64,000 nucleotides of DNA from Shewanella electrica (GCF_022321485.1 NZ_JAKOGG010000001.1:372001-436000), one strand, 5' to 3'; numbered from the stretch's first letter, positions 8,026-16,682 are shown. Made by a program: numbers and translations. The notes: generated from the sequence alone by a model not told the origin.

Positions 8026-9335
8026 GTATGGCTCTCCTGTTGCTTCAGCCAAGTAACAACCTCGATTTTTAAATCATCGTCGCTGGCAACCTCGGCGGCC
8101 GTTAGGCCTTGATGGTTACGCAGGGTGGCATCGGCACCATAACTCACTAACAGTTTGACGCGGGCGAGAATGTCATCGGCGCGGCGCTGCTCGTAATTAA
8201 CATAGTTTGCCGCCGCTAAGTGCAAGGCGCTGTTGCCATCGGCGTCGGTTTGGTTGAGATCTGGCCGCAGCAGATGCAGCGCTAATTGGAGTGCTGCCGG
8301 AGATTTTTCCAGCAAGCGCTGCATGGGGGTGGCTTGTGGTGACTGGCGGTAGCTATCGCGATTCGGCTGATAGAGATCTGGCATATCTTTGAGCAATAGT
8401 GCTAACAACTTGAGGTCGACATCCCCCGGGCCTTTCAAAAAGCGATACAGCAGTGTTTGTTGCTCACGATCAACGCTATCAAAATCAAACTGCAGGCCGT
8501 GTTGCTGCAACAGTTTGATGACCTCGGCATGATTGGCTGCCAAGGCGAGTGCTAGCAAGCTGGCATCATCGCGAAACAGTAGGTAGGTATCAGCGCCTAA
8601 ATCGAGCAGTAACGCGACTTTATCGCAATCACCTTGTTTGACAGCCAGCGATAACGGCGTGTCACGCACCACATCGGCATGATCGATATTCAGCCCTTGA
8701 GCGAGAAAATAGGCCATATACGCGGCAAAACGGCCATCAGTCACCGCCACAGAACGCACGATTTGGCTGAGATAGTTGGACTGATCTCGCGCCAACGCCA
8801 ATGGTGAGCAACCTGCTGCAATCAGCTGTTCGATCACCGTTAATGGCAGTTGGCGGCGAATCGCATCCCGCAGTAATTCACCATGGTCGCTGTCGAGTTG
8901 CGTCACGTTGGGCAGTAGCCCCGTGAGTAGTGCCAACGTTTGCTGTTGTTGCTCTATGTCGTTTTGCTGAGATTGGCGCTGTAATGCAGTAAAGAGGTGT
9001 TGTAGCAACTCTGGCGCGATGGCATAAGCGGGTGCTGTTGGCGCGGGCGTATCGAGTTCTAATGCCGCCAGCAACTCCGCCGGTAAGCTCGGCTCATCAT
9101 TGCTATCGCCCTTGTTACTTGTGTGCTCGTTACTTTGATCTTTGCCTAATGACAGCGACACAATGCCGCGTTGTGCGAGCGTTATCAACAACTCTACCGC
9201 ACACCAGTGACGGTGCAGGTTCTGCATAAAAAAGCTGTCGTGCAACGCTTGGCGAATGTCAGCATCGCTGCTGCTGGCCGCCAGCTCCGTGGCGAGTGGG
9301 TAATCTTCCGTTTTTAGTGCGTCAAGTAAACTCAT
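8022..9335 (-). CDS. ankyrin-repeat protein, 437 residues
   Basis: The N-terminal ~120 residues are helical and unassigned (DALKTEDYPLATELAASSS), with a low-complexity Gln-rich stretch. From about residue 150 there are degenerate ankyrin repeats, clearest at DTPLSLAVKQGDCDKVALLL, SLLALALAANHAEVIKLLQ and, near the C-terminus, GNSALHLAAANY...ARVKLLVSYGADATLRN. GAGGAG lies six to seven bases before the ATG. Cytoplasmic scaffold for protein binding. Ankyrin proteins are a recognised class in toxin-immunity arrays; here the binding partner is unknown. Coupled by ATGA to the CbrC-like gene. Confidence 0.85.
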   Translation of the reverse strand: MSLLDALKTEDYPLATELAASSSDADIRQALHDSFFMQNLHRHWCAVELLITLAQRGIVSLSLGKDQSNEHTSNKGDSNDEPSLPAELLAALELDTPAPTAPAYAIAPELLQHLFTALQRQSQQNDIEQQQQTLALLTGLLPNVTQLDSDHGELLRDAIRRQLPLTVIEQLIAAGCSPLALARDQSNYLSQIVRSVAVTDGRFAAYMAYFLAQGLNIDHADVVRDTPLSLAVKQGDCDKVALLLDLGADTYLLFRDDASLLALALAANHAEVIKLLQQHGLQFDFDSVDREQQTLLYRFLKGPGDVDLKLLALLLKDMPDLYQPNRDSYRQSPQATPMQRLLEKSPAALQLALHLLRPDLNQTDADGNSALHLAAANYVNYEQRRADDILARVKLLVSYGADATLRNHQGLTAAEVASDDDLKIEVVTWLKQQESHT

Positions 9336-9347
9336 GGCATCTCCTCG

Positions 9348-9860
9348 TCACACTAAACTGGCATCAAGCGTTAGCAGGGCGCTAGCGATATATTCGGTCA
9401 GCACCGCTTCAGCACTTTGGGCACTGCCAAATTCGTCATCGGCGTCACCATAAATGCGTTGATACAGCTCGCTGATATCGGCGCTGACCGTTACGCTGGT
9501 TTTCTGCGAGGCAAAATTCGTTGCGAGTAACATCATGATGATGTCGCGGTATTGGCTGCTGTCTTGCTGTTTATCATTGCTGCTCAACAGCGGATCACGC
9601 TTACCACTGAGCAAGGTTTCAAACTCTTTTAGAAAATCGCGGCCATCGCGTTCTTTGAGCACCAACGCCTGCAATGCTTTTAGCTGTTCCGCGCGAGATT
9701 GCTGCTGGTGAATGGCGGCGACGGCGCGGCGCACGCTATCACTGGGCGGCACTTGCGGAAATAGCATCGGTGCATAGCGCGCGGCATCGGCGGCTTTCCA
9801 ATAGCCCTTTTTCATATCACGGGCGATCACCTCTAACAGCGGGCGTTCTTTTCTATCCAT
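9348..9860 (-). CDS. hypothetical protein between two ankyrin genes
   Basis: 170 residues, starting MDRKERPLLEVIARDMKKGYWKAA. The open frame extends 24 codons upstream, but GGAG seven bases before the ATG at 9860 and the short overlap (8 bp) with the ankyrin gene favour this start. It is basic at the N-terminus and acidic at the C-terminus (IYGDADDEFGSAQSAEAV), predicted helical. Not recognised. Its tight placement between two ankyrin genes suggests one functional unit, possibly an effector-immunity adaptor; function unknown. Confidence 0.7.
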   Translation of the reverse strand: MDRKERPLLEVIARDMKKGYWKAADAARYAPMLFPQVPPSDSVRRAVAAIHQQQSRAEQLKALQALVLKERDGRDFLKEFETLLSGKRDPLLSSNDKQQDSSQYRDIIMMLLATNFASQKTSVTVSADISELYQRIYGDADDEFGSAQSAEAVLTEYIASALLTLDASLV

Positions 9861-11031
9861 GAGCTTGCTCCTGCTTGTGTGCCAGTAGCATCTCGGTGAT
9901 TTCGTTAAAGCCTTTGCGGTTGCTGTAGTCAATGGCTTGCTGTTCGGCTTTGTTGCTCAGGCTACTATCTGCGTGGCGGCGCAGCAGTTCTTGCACGATA
10001 TCTTTTTTGCCAACCACGGCGGCGTAGTGCAGGGCGCTATTGCCAGCGGCATCCACCGCGTTGATGTCGGCGCCGCTGTCTAGCAGCAGTTTGACCATGC
10101 TCAAGTGGCCCTGTTTGCTGGCAACGTGCAGCAAGGTTTCGCCATCACAGCTCATGCTGGCATAGTTTTCTCGGCTTTGGTTGGCGAACTCAATCAAGCG
10201 TTCCAGATAGGATTGCAGCGCAAATTGGCTGCCGGTGCTCTTGGCATAATTCACCTCAACGCCGCTATCGATAAAGGCACTGACCACATCTTTTTGATTG
10301 TTGGCACAGGCGAGCCATACTGGCGACAGGCCATCGTTAGATTCAATCAGCGCATCGGCACCTTGCTCAAGCAGATATTTGACCAACATGTTGTTGCGCT
10401 TGATGCAGGCGGTAAACAGCGGCGTGTAACCGTCGTCATTGGCGGCGTTGATATCAGCGCCATGTGCTAACAGCAAACTCATTATTGGCTTGTTTACCTG
10501 CGCGGTGGCCAGCAATAGTGCGCTATTGCCTTCTTCATCACTTTGCGCCACATCCGCGCCGTGGGCGAGTAAGGTTTCTACCACATCACGTTTGCGGTTG
10601 TTGACCGCTAACAGCAGCGGGGTATTGGCGGCTTGGTTGGCTAAGTTGAGGTCCAGCCCTGCATCCAGCAGCGCGGGCAGCAGGTAATGTTGGCCGGTAC
10701 TGGCGACTAAATGCAACAGGCTGTTGCCTTGGTTATCGCTGATATCAGGACGGGCCCCTGCCTCCAGCAAGTATTGTGCGGTTTGCTTTTGTCTGGCGGC
10801 AATGGCAAGCAGCAGTGGCGTTTGCCCTTGATGATCTTCGTAATCGATGGCGGCGCCTTTCTCTACCAGCGCGGTGACGATGTCCAAAAAGCCTTTGGCG
10901 GCGGCGTAGTGCAGCGCGGTGCGGCCATCTTCGTCGCTGTAACTTGGGTCGATATCACTGTCTTGAGCGAGTAGCAGTTGCGCTATGCGGCGGTTGCCTT
11001 CGGCGCAGGCGTGAATAAATGATGCTGACAT
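9853..11031 (-). CDS. ankyrin-repeat protein, about ten repeats
   Basis: 392 residues that are almost entirely ankyrin repeats of good consensus, for example DGRTALHYAAAKGFLDIVTAL, GQTPLLLAIAARQKQTAQYL, GNSALHYAAVVGKKDIVQEL. One less regular unit of about 30 residues with SQFALQSYLERLIEFANQ lies near residue 300. The ATG at 11031 has AAGGA eight bases upstream and begins MSASFIHACAEGN, which is itself the first helix of the repeat stack; the longer open frame upstream is not supported. Cytoplasmic binding protein in the immunity-type island. Confidence 0.88.
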   Translation of the reverse strand: MSASFIHACAEGNRRIAQLLLAQDSDIDPSYSDEDGRTALHYAAAKGFLDIVTALVEKGAAIDYEDHQGQTPLLLAIAARQKQTAQYLLEAGARPDISDNQGNSLLHLVASTGQHYLLPALLDAGLDLNLANQAANTPLLLAVNNRKRDVVETLLAHGADVAQSDEEGNSALLLATAQVNKPIMSLLLAHGADINAANDDGYTPLFTACIKRNNMLVKYLLEQGADALIESNDGLSPVWLACANNQKDVVSAFIDSGVEVNYAKSTGSQFALQSYLERLIEFANQSRENYASMSCDGETLLHVASKQGHLSMVKLLLDSGADINAVDAAGNSALHYAAVVGKKDIVQELLRRHADSSLSNKAEQQAIDYSNRKGFNEITEMLLAHKQEQAHG

Positions 11032-11333
11032 GTACCAATTCCTTGTACGGTAAAGCGGATAGGGTGCAACTTGGTCATTAACAACACAGCGCGAAGCTGA
11101 CCAAAGCGGCTGACATAATATGACAGTGAGAGGCAAAAAAATACGCTGTCGTGGCCGCAACCGCCAAATTTGACGACAACTGGCTAAGTTTTAAACGATA
11201 GTTTTCTAAGTTGTTACTCTGCTGTTGCGCAGCATTGGGGGACGGAATGACGGCAGGATGTAGTGCAATATACTGACATTAATGGGATTAAACGGTGCGA
11301 AAGCTATCCGCACCGTGTGTACTGTCATGGCGC
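11032..11333. other. intergenic region upstream of the ankyrin gene run
   Basis: 302 bases without a gene, the largest gap inside the island. It holds a hairpin just after the SUFU gene stop (listed separately) and otherwise AT-rich stretches that probably carry the promoter for the ankyrin genes. No confident -35/-10 pair was identified. Confidence 0.5.
11292..11316 (-). terminator. possible terminator of the SUFU gene
   Basis: Arms ACGGTGCG and CGCACCGT pair perfectly around a 9-base loop, 18 bases past the SUFU gene stop. On the minus strand the following bases are TTTAATCC, a weak T-tract, so termination may be partial. Confidence 0.45.
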
Positions 11334-11957
11334 TTAGCGGCGATCGAGTTGAGTGATCAATAGCGGGTTATGTTGCTGCTGTTCTGCTAACAAGGGGCGC
11401 GCATTTTTGTCGCTTAACACCCGTTCCAGTTCCGTCGCGGTGATGCCATAAAGTTGCAAAAATTCCACTCGACCATGCGGCGTATCGATGGCGTCGAGTT
11501 GCGGATCTTCAATCAGCACCAGCGAGGATAGCGCGGTATCTGAATCCACTTTAATCGGGCCTTGACCACTAATGTATTGGCCTGCTTCAAACCATTTGCC
11601 ACTGTCAAAAATGTAACGTGCGAGGTTTTGCATTAAATTCATTGCCCAATATGGCTCATCTTCGCTCAGCGGTAAGCGCATGGTGAGTTCAAAGCCAAAG
11701 TTGCTGTATTCTTTATCTAACGCCTCTTCATCGTAATACAGGTTAGAAAAGCCGTAACTGACAAGGTGAAGATGATCTTCGTTGCGATACACACTAATAC
11801 CATCGAGCGGATCTGGCCCGCCAAATTGGTATTTGATCAGCGTGCCGTAATGTTGCGGTTGTTGGCCCGGATAAAGGGCTTCGAGGGCATGGGTAATGGC
11901 ATCCCAGCCCGGTGCATCATCTTCACTAAATTGCTGTTGATATTGCGCTAAATTCAC
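11334..11957 (-). CDS. suppressor of fused (SUFU) domain protein
   Basis: 207 residues matching the bacterial SUFU domain: GWDAITHALEALYPGQQPQHYGT, DGISVYRNEDHLHLVSYGFSNLY, the FGFELTMRLP segment, WAMNLMQNLARYIF and LVLIEDPQLDAIDTPHGRVEFLQLYGIT. In bacteria this domain is a known immunity module of polymorphic toxin systems. The start is GTG with AAGGAG six bases upstream. It is the most confidently assigned immunity family in the island together with the SUKH gene. No adjacent toxin gene is present. Confidence 0.9.
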   Translation of the reverse strand: MNLAQYQQQFSEDDAPGWDAITHALEALYPGQQPQHYGTLIKYQFGGPDPLDGISVYRNEDHLHLVSYGFSNLYYDEEALDKEYSNFGFELTMRLPLSEDEPYWAMNLMQNLARYIFDSGKWFEAGQYISGQGPIKVDSDTALSSLVLIEDPQLDAIDTPHGRVEFLQLYGITATELERVLSDKNARPLLAEQQQHNPLLITQLDRR

Positions 11958-11995
11958 AAAAACTCCTTATTGAGTGACGGGTGGGTTAGTTACCG

Positions 11996-12616
11996 TTAGG
12001 CAAGCTTCAGCGCTCGCAGTTCAGTCACTGGCACTAAACGGCGGTTGCTGCTGCTAATGTTGCCTTCTTGGCTCCATAGCGGCGGGTAAAAATGCAGTGC
12101 TTGTTCACAGCTAATATGACGATATTCATTGAGCAGGCTATCAATGCCTAAATCGGCATAAAATTGCAGTAGGTTTTCGCTCATTGACCATTGAAAGAAG
12201 TCACTAAAGGCCACTTCGAGTGGCTCCCAGTCGGTAGAGTCTGGCGATAAATAATAGAGCGCACCCACATCACTGCCCAGTGCGCCACCATTGATGGCAA
12301 AAAAGCCGCCGACGAGATCATCGGCAACCAGCAAGTAACCGCTGTTGTCACTATTCCAACTCACCACATCACGCGGCAGTTGTGCACTGCCTGAGCCTAA
12401 AAATCGCAGCCAGCCATCGGCAATCAACACGCCGCCCGTGTGATACACCAAGGCGCCGAGTACCGAGTGGGTAGTGATTTGCAGTTGCTGCAACTGGGCA
12501 CCACTGTTAGCGGCCGCAGGCAGGAGGGTGACGGCAAGCTGAGCATCTTTTTGCCATGCTTGGATTTGAACGATGGCATCGTCCTGTGTATCTATCAGTT
12601 GTTCGAGGGACTTCAT
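11996..12616 (-). CDS. DUF2625 family protein
   Basis: 206 residues with the DUF2625 pattern along its whole length: SLEQLIDTQDDAI, LGALVYHTGGVLIADGWLRF, LGSGSAQLPRDV, YLLVADDLVGGFFAINGGALG, LYYLSPDSTDWEPL and ALHFYPPLWSQEG. The family has no established biochemical function; it is widespread as single small genes. Context with SUFU, SUKH and ankyrin genes suggests an immunity role, which is inference. Starts at ATG 12616 with AGG a few bases upstream. Confidence 0.85.
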   Translation of the reverse strand: MKSLEQLIDTQDDAIVQIQAWQKDAQLAVTLLPAAANSGAQLQQLQITTHSVLGALVYHTGGVLIADGWLRFLGSGSAQLPRDVVSWNSDNSGYLLVADDLVGGFFAINGGALGSDVGALYYLSPDSTDWEPLEVAFSDFFQWSMSENLLQFYADLGIDSLLNEYRHISCEQALHFYPPLWSQEGNISSSNRRLVPVTELRALKLA

Positions 12617-12677
12617 ATAACCTGAACCTTGAGAAATTGTGCTGCTAGCGGACGGCTAACATGTGGGAAACGGATGA

Positions 12678-13208
12678 TTATTCACGCAGCCAACCTTCAC
12701 TGAAACGGCGGATACTCCGCGTCTCTCTGTTAGCATTGTGCGGCCAGCAACTACTGTAGCGCTCAGCAACTCGCACATCGCCAAATACGTTTTCGAGGGT
12801 ACAGCGAATAATGCAGGCTTTGGACGTGGGCAGTTGCATAAAGCGATCGAGCAAGTGCGCGACGTTAGCGGGCGAGTGTTGTGGCAGTGGCACTGCAAAT
12901 TCGACCTCAATCATGGCACCTTTAATCAGCAGCGACGGAATATCGAACTGCTGCAACGTATGCTCAAGTTTGCGAAACCAACACAGCAATAGTGGATGTA
13001 GCTCGGGACTATCGGGAATGATTTGGCATTGGTACAAATCTAAGCAGACGTTGGTGCTGCGCCGTTGCTGTGCTAATTGGTACAGCACTCCCAATGCCCA
13101 ATAACCATCGGCATCGTTGTTGCGGGAGTTAAAGCTATCGCACAAGCTATGTGCCAGTTGCTTGAGTTTCTTTAACGGAAACTGGTGAGGGTTGTGGCTA
13201 TGGAGCAC
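12678..13208 (-). CDS. hypothetical protein, 176 residues
   Basis: Begins at GTG 13208 with AAGGAA eight bases upstream. N-terminal helices (FPLKKLKQLAHSLCDSFNS, GYWALGVLYQLAQQRRS) are followed by LLCWFRKLEHTLQQFDIPSLLIKGAMIEVEFAVPLP and a His/Pro-rich linker. The C-terminus is Arg-rich. Resembles a TPR-like or helical-bundle protein but no family is recognised. Island gene by strand and position. Confidence 0.65.
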   Translation of the reverse strand: MLHSHNPHQFPLKKLKQLAHSLCDSFNSRNNDADGYWALGVLYQLAQQRRSTNVCLDLYQCQIIPDSPELHPLLLCWFRKLEHTLQQFDIPSLLIKGAMIEVEFAVPLPQHSPANVAHLLDRFMQLPTSKACIIRCTLENVFGDVRVAERYSSCWPHNANRETRSIRRFSEGWLRE

Positions 13209-13381
13209 AGTAACACTTCCTTGTGATAAATGCCGATATCGGCACGGTTAAGCTAAGTTTAGTTCTGGTTGCCATCCTTGTCGGCACAGCCAGCGGCTGG
13301 GTGGCCGCTATAGTAGCAAATTAGCATCAGCGCTGGCGGCAATTTACACGTGGTTAGCTGTCGCGCCTTAACAACTGCTAC

Positions 13382-13987
13382 TTAAAAGTGAGTTTGCTGG
13401 CTGTGATAGCGAATGATTTTGCTAATCATGGTGTCACGTTCGGCATGGTGCTCGGCAATAATGTGATACAGCCATTCACCATCCGCTTGTAATAAGTGTT
13501 GTCGCCAGAAGTCCTCGGCCAGTATCTGTTCGACTGATAACCAACTTGCTCCACCGCGGTCGCCCATGCCGCCATGGATGTTTTCACCAAACAAAAAATA
13601 GGGATCGCGAAACGGATAGAGCATGACGAATAGCACATGGTGCTTGGCATCTTCTTTGGTGGGGGCAATATTTTTTTGCACCAAATAACAGTTCACGCGC
13701 TCAAGGTCTTCAGCGGATATTGACTGCGAGTGTTGATACAACTGCTCGGCGGATAAGGCCAGTTCACAGTCCCACAAATTCGTGTCACGCCACAACAGGG
13801 TTTGCCCTGGCACTTTGGGCCAATGTAGCTGGCTGGCGCTGATATCAACTCGTCGACGACGTTGCGGCAGCACCAGTAGATTAAAGCTGTCTTTAAAATA
13901 CTCCCGCTCATCAAACCGTCTGATGTCGCCATTGCTAAACGCGATCACTAGCTCATTGCTATTAAAATAGAGTTGTTTGATTTCCAT
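13382..13987 (-). CDS. hypothetical protein, N-terminus like DUF2442
   Basis: 201 residues. The N-terminus MEIKQLYFNSNELVIAFSNG then DIRRFDEREYF resembles the small DUF2442 beta-alpha module. The remainder (LWDCELALSAEQLYQHSQSISAEDL and a Gly-rich FGENIHGGMGDRGGASWLS) is not recognised. AAGGAG about nine bases before the ATG gives a solid start. Separate from the neighbouring genes by 170 to 210 bp on both sides, so it may have its own promoter. Confidence 0.68.
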   Translation of the reverse strand: MEIKQLYFNSNELVIAFSNGDIRRFDEREYFKDSFNLLVLPQRRRRVDISASQLHWPKVPGQTLLWRDTNLWDCELALSAEQLYQHSQSISAEDLERVNCYLVQKNIAPTKEDAKHHVLFVMLYPFRDPYFLFGENIHGGMGDRGGASWLSVEQILAEDFWRQHLLQADGEWLYHIIAEHHAERDTMISKIIRYHSQQTHF

Positions 13988-14197
13988 TATTTATCACTCC
14001 TTGGCTTGATAATGGTTAATTGTGAAAATGCCGCAGCTTACTTGGTTGACCGCATTGCGGTGAGACGTTGTTCGATTTTTTGTTTAGTCAGTGATGTGCT
14101 ACATCATGGAAATCAGTCGCGTTAGTAAAACCCGCACTATAGCCAGTCGTGTAGATTTGTCGGCAATTATCGCACTTGATATACATAAGCCCTCTGG

Positions 14198-14860
14198 TCA
14201 AGCTCGCAGCTGTTGTAGCAATTGCGGTAAGTCACAATTAAGCGGACACAGGCCAAAGTCAAAATCGAAATACGCCACTTGGCCGGCATTTTCTGCACCG
14301 TAGCCAAGCACAATCAGTTGCTCATAATCGCTGCTGATGATCGGAAGATAGTGCACATGATAGAGAAACGGCGCAAAGCGCGCAGCAATAGTTGCCAGTT
14401 CATCCTGTAGAAACACTTCGGTAAACAGCAACTCTGTATCAGGAATGGTGGCTTGCAACTCCGCGAAATCAGCGACCTGTAGCGGTTTTGTGGGTTGCTG
14501 TGCGGCTTGCCACAGCGGTGTCAGCTGTTTTATCAGCGCGTCGTTAAGCGTGAACGCTAATGGCAAATAGACATCAAACTGCTGCAACACTTGGCGCTGG
14601 GCGACATCATCCAAAGCTAAGGTGAGCGAAAGCGGCGCATCGTCCTCGTTAAAATGCAGTGTCAGCCGTTGTTCATTGGCAGTAAACTCGCTGCCACAAA
14701 AGTGCAGCAAGCCCGCGCTAAGCCAACTGTTGCCGTGACTATCGCTAAAGCTTTGGGCAATGCAGTAAGCACTCCCTGGAATAAAATGCGCTACGGCAGC
14801 GTTAACGTCGCTAGCGGGGATGGCGGGCAACTGTGCTGCTTGGGGTTCAGTGCTGGGCAT
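14198..14860 (-). CDS. hypothetical protein, possibly SUKH-like
   Basis: 220 residues. The C-terminus (FAPFLYHVHYLPIISSDYE, then QLIVLGYG...GQVAYFDFDFGLCPLNCDL) has the order of features seen in SMI1/KNR4-type proteins, a strand carrying the gene product's glycine-rich turn followed by an aspartate-rich strand. The first half is a separate beta-rich domain (NSWLSAGLLHFCGSEF). The family call is tentative. GGAG lies five bases before the ATG, and the start overlaps the upstream gene by 14 bp. Confidence 0.65.
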   Translation of the reverse strand: MPSTEPQAAQLPAIPASDVNAAVAHFIPGSAYCIAQSFSDSHGNSWLSAGLLHFCGSEFTANEQRLTLHFNEDDAPLSLTLALDDVAQRQVLQQFDVYLPLAFTLNDALIKQLTPLWQAAQQPTKPLQVADFAELQATIPDTELLFTEVFLQDELATIAARFAPFLYHVHYLPIISSDYEQLIVLGYGAENAGQVAYFDFDFGLCPLNCDLPQLLQQLRA

Positions 14861-15173
14861 TCTGGCTCCAAATCAGATAGGGCGCTTCATTCGCTGTGAC
14901 GGCTTTGGCGCGTTGTTGCCAGTCATTATTTGGTAAAAATAGATATTCGCTGATCGCGGCTAGTGCCTTATCAAACCCCGGCCAAGTCGCGTTAACAATC
15001 AAATTAGCGCCATGTTTGGTGGTCAGTTCCAGTTCGAGCTGTGGCCCGATTTCTGGATAGTTCAGCGTGTAACCCCACACTTGATACAGGTCGGCCCATG
15101 CAATGCCATATGGCTGCGCGCCCATACACCAGATGCCTGAGGCATCGACAAACAATTCCGTTTTGCTCATCAT
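14847..15173 (-). CDS. hypothetical protein directly behind the heptamer array
   Basis: 108 residues (MMSKTELFVDASGIWCMGAQ), mixed alpha/beta, ending with a helix-rich part (GFDKALAAISEYLFLPNNDWQQ). Not recognised. The start ATG 15173 (or the next codon, 15170) lies one base after the last CTACTCG unit of the tandem array, so no normal leader exists: the only Shine-Dalgarno-like bases are the GAG of the last repeat unit. Expression may therefore depend on coupling to the upstream SUKH gene or on the array itself. Confidence 0.65.
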   Translation of the reverse strand: MMSKTELFVDASGIWCMGAQPYGIAWADLYQVWGYTLNYPEIGPQLELELTTKHGANLIVNATWPGFDKALAAISEYLFLPNNDWQQRAKAVTANEAPYLIWSQNAQH

Positions 15174-15174
15174 T

Positions 15175-15307
15175 CTACTCGCTACTCGCTACTCGCTACT
15201 CGCTACTCGCTACTCGCTACTCGCTACTCGCTACTCGCTACTCGCTACTCGACACTCGACACTCGACACTCGACACTCGACACTCGCCGTTCGTGACTCG
15301 TGATTCC
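15175..15307. repeat. heptanucleotide tandem array filling an intergenic gap
   Basis: On the plus strand there are 11 perfect CTACTCG units (15175-15251), then 5 perfect ACACTCG units (15252-15286), then three diverged units (CCGTTCG, TGACTCG, TGATTCC). The array occupies the whole gap between the SUKH stop codon and the next start codon. In the transcript it reads as CGAGTGT then CGAGTAG units; the CGAGTAG block puts a TAG in every reading frame. Arrays of this kind change copy number by slippage. No spacer sequences occur, so it is not CRISPR. Confidence 0.95.
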
Positions 15308-15651
15308 TACTCCTCTACCACCGGACAACCGTCCGCCAGCCACTGGCTAAAGCTGTGCGCCACCAATTCCGCATACTGTGGGTCCATCGAACCATGGTCA
15401 ACACGGTAGACCATAGGATCGGCCGCTGTTAACGATAGGATAAATGCCATACCGCCACCATCATCGCCGATGTTAATAAAGCCGGGCGCGTAGGTTTTGG
15501 TTTCATAGCAATGGTTACGTTCGATAACGTTGCTGGCGTTGTAGAGCAAAATATCGTCGTTAGGGCTGCTGCTATTGCTTGCGAGAAATGTACGGTAGCT
15601 GGCTGGCAGTAGGTGCTCAAAGTAGCGCTCGATAAGGGTTAGTTGCTGCAT
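15307..15651 (-). CDS. SMI1/KNR4 (SUKH) family immunity-type protein
   Basis: 114 residues with the SUKH pattern: LIERYFEHLLPASYRTFLAS at the start, the ILLYNASNVIERN strand, PGFINIGDDGGGMAFILSL in the middle and VYRVDHGSMDP near the end. SUKH proteins are a large family of toxin immunity proteins in bacteria. AGAGG precedes the ATG by about seven bases. The start overlaps the leucine-rich repeat gene by 13 bp, indicating coupling. The stop codon abuts the heptamer array. Confidence 0.88.
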   Translation of the reverse strand: MQQLTLIERYFEHLLPASYRTFLASNSSSPNDDILLYNASNVIERNHCYETKTYAPGFINIGDDGGGMAFILSLTAADPMVYRVDHGSMDPQYAELVAHSFSQWLADGCPVVEE

Positions 15652-16682
15652 GCTGCCTCTTGGTATTGCGGACGGTTGGATTGATATCCCATTGTTCGCA
15701 GCTGTGTTTGTAGCAGACGGTTCTGCTTGACACTGCTGGTGCTAAAGTCGAACTGGCGTAGTGATGGCGGTAAGGCTGCCATCAGGTCGGTTAACTCAAG
15801 CTGACTGGTATCGATATCCAGTGCAGTTAACGCGGATAACTGGGACAGACCGTTGATGGCTTGTAACTGTTTAACATTCCACAGCCGCATTGCTGTCAGC
15901 GTGTGATTAGGTTGGCTGAAGCTAAGTTGACTGAGCTTGGCTTGGTCTTCAATTTTGAGTTGTTGCAGTTGGCTAAAGCGGCTTAAATCGCCCACATCGG
16001 TTAACTGTTTTATGCGGACAAGTTCAAGCTGTTGTAGCGCTGGCAGGGTGATTTCGGCGACGGAATCGCGACTGCCAAGCATCAGCCACAGCGATTGCAA
16101 GCTGTTGAGAGCATTGATAAACGCCAATGATTGCTTATTGCCAATGCCGCTGAGCGCCAACGACTGCAACTGCGGCAATTGGCTAATTGCGTCAATATTT
16201 TTGCTGTGGCCTTGAATGAATAACTGCTTGAGCTGGTCGCACTGGTCGATGAAGGCTAAATCAATATTACGCTGGCGATTCTCCGTCAGCGACAACGATG
16301 TGAGTTGGCTCAGATTGAGGCGGTTAAGCAGTTCGTGCTGGTCAAAATGATAGATGCCCAGCCGTAACTTAGTCAGCTTTGATAGCTGCTGCAGTTGCTC
16401 CAACTGAGTCGCTTGTTGCAAGCAATCTAGCGACAGGTTGGCGACATCAGGTAAGTGTTGTAACAGGCGGCCATCAAAGCCCTGTGGTTGCCGATAGAAA
16501 CCATAAAAACGGATTTCAAGTTGTACACCAAAGCGTTGGCAGAGCTGATTGACCTGCGCTAACAGTGCATTGCTGCTTGGCGCTTCGCTGAACTGAATAA
16601 TGGGGGTGATATTGGCGTTAATCAATGCCGCGACGTCGTCCGGGTTAACGCTGACCGGGTCGCTTATTCGTTGGGTTTGCAT
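15639..16682 (-). CDS. leucine-rich repeat protein
   Basis: 347 residues. After an N-terminal alpha/beta part (VNPDDVAALINANITPIIQFSEAP) come about eight irregular leucine-rich repeats, for example LEQLQQLSKLTKLRLGIYHF, LPQLQSLALSGIG, LNSLQSLWLMLG and LSALTALDIDTSQLELTDL. No signal peptide or membrane segment, so cytoplasmic. AGGGA lies about six bases before the ATG. It is the first gene of the tightly packed minus-strand run. LRR proteins of this size occur in polyimmunity loci. Confidence 0.85.
   Translation of the reverse strand: MQTQRISDPVSVNPDDVAALINANITPIIQFSEAPSSNALLAQVNQLCQRFGVQLEIRFYGFYRQPQGFDGRLLQHLPDVANLSLDCLQQATQLEQLQQLSKLTKLRLGIYHFDQHELLNRLNLSQLTSLSLTENRQRNIDLAFIDQCDQLKQLFIQGHSKNIDAISQLPQLQSLALSGIGNKQSLAFINALNSLQSLWLMLGSRDSVAEITLPALQQLELVRIKQLTDVGDLSRFSQLQQLKIEDQAKLSQLSFSQPNHTLTAMRLWNVKQLQAINGLSQLSALTALDIDTSQLELTDLMAALPPSLRQFDFSTSSVKQNRLLQTQLRTMGYQSNRPQYQEAACSN

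Noticed and set aside
15175-15307. CRISPR array
   Set aside because: Units are contiguous heptamers without spacers and no cas gene is present.
15041-15409. Plus-strand frames with the repeated peptide LLATRYS over the heptamer array
   Set aside because: They are artefacts of translating the tandem repeat; they overlap real minus-strand genes and have no ribosome binding site.
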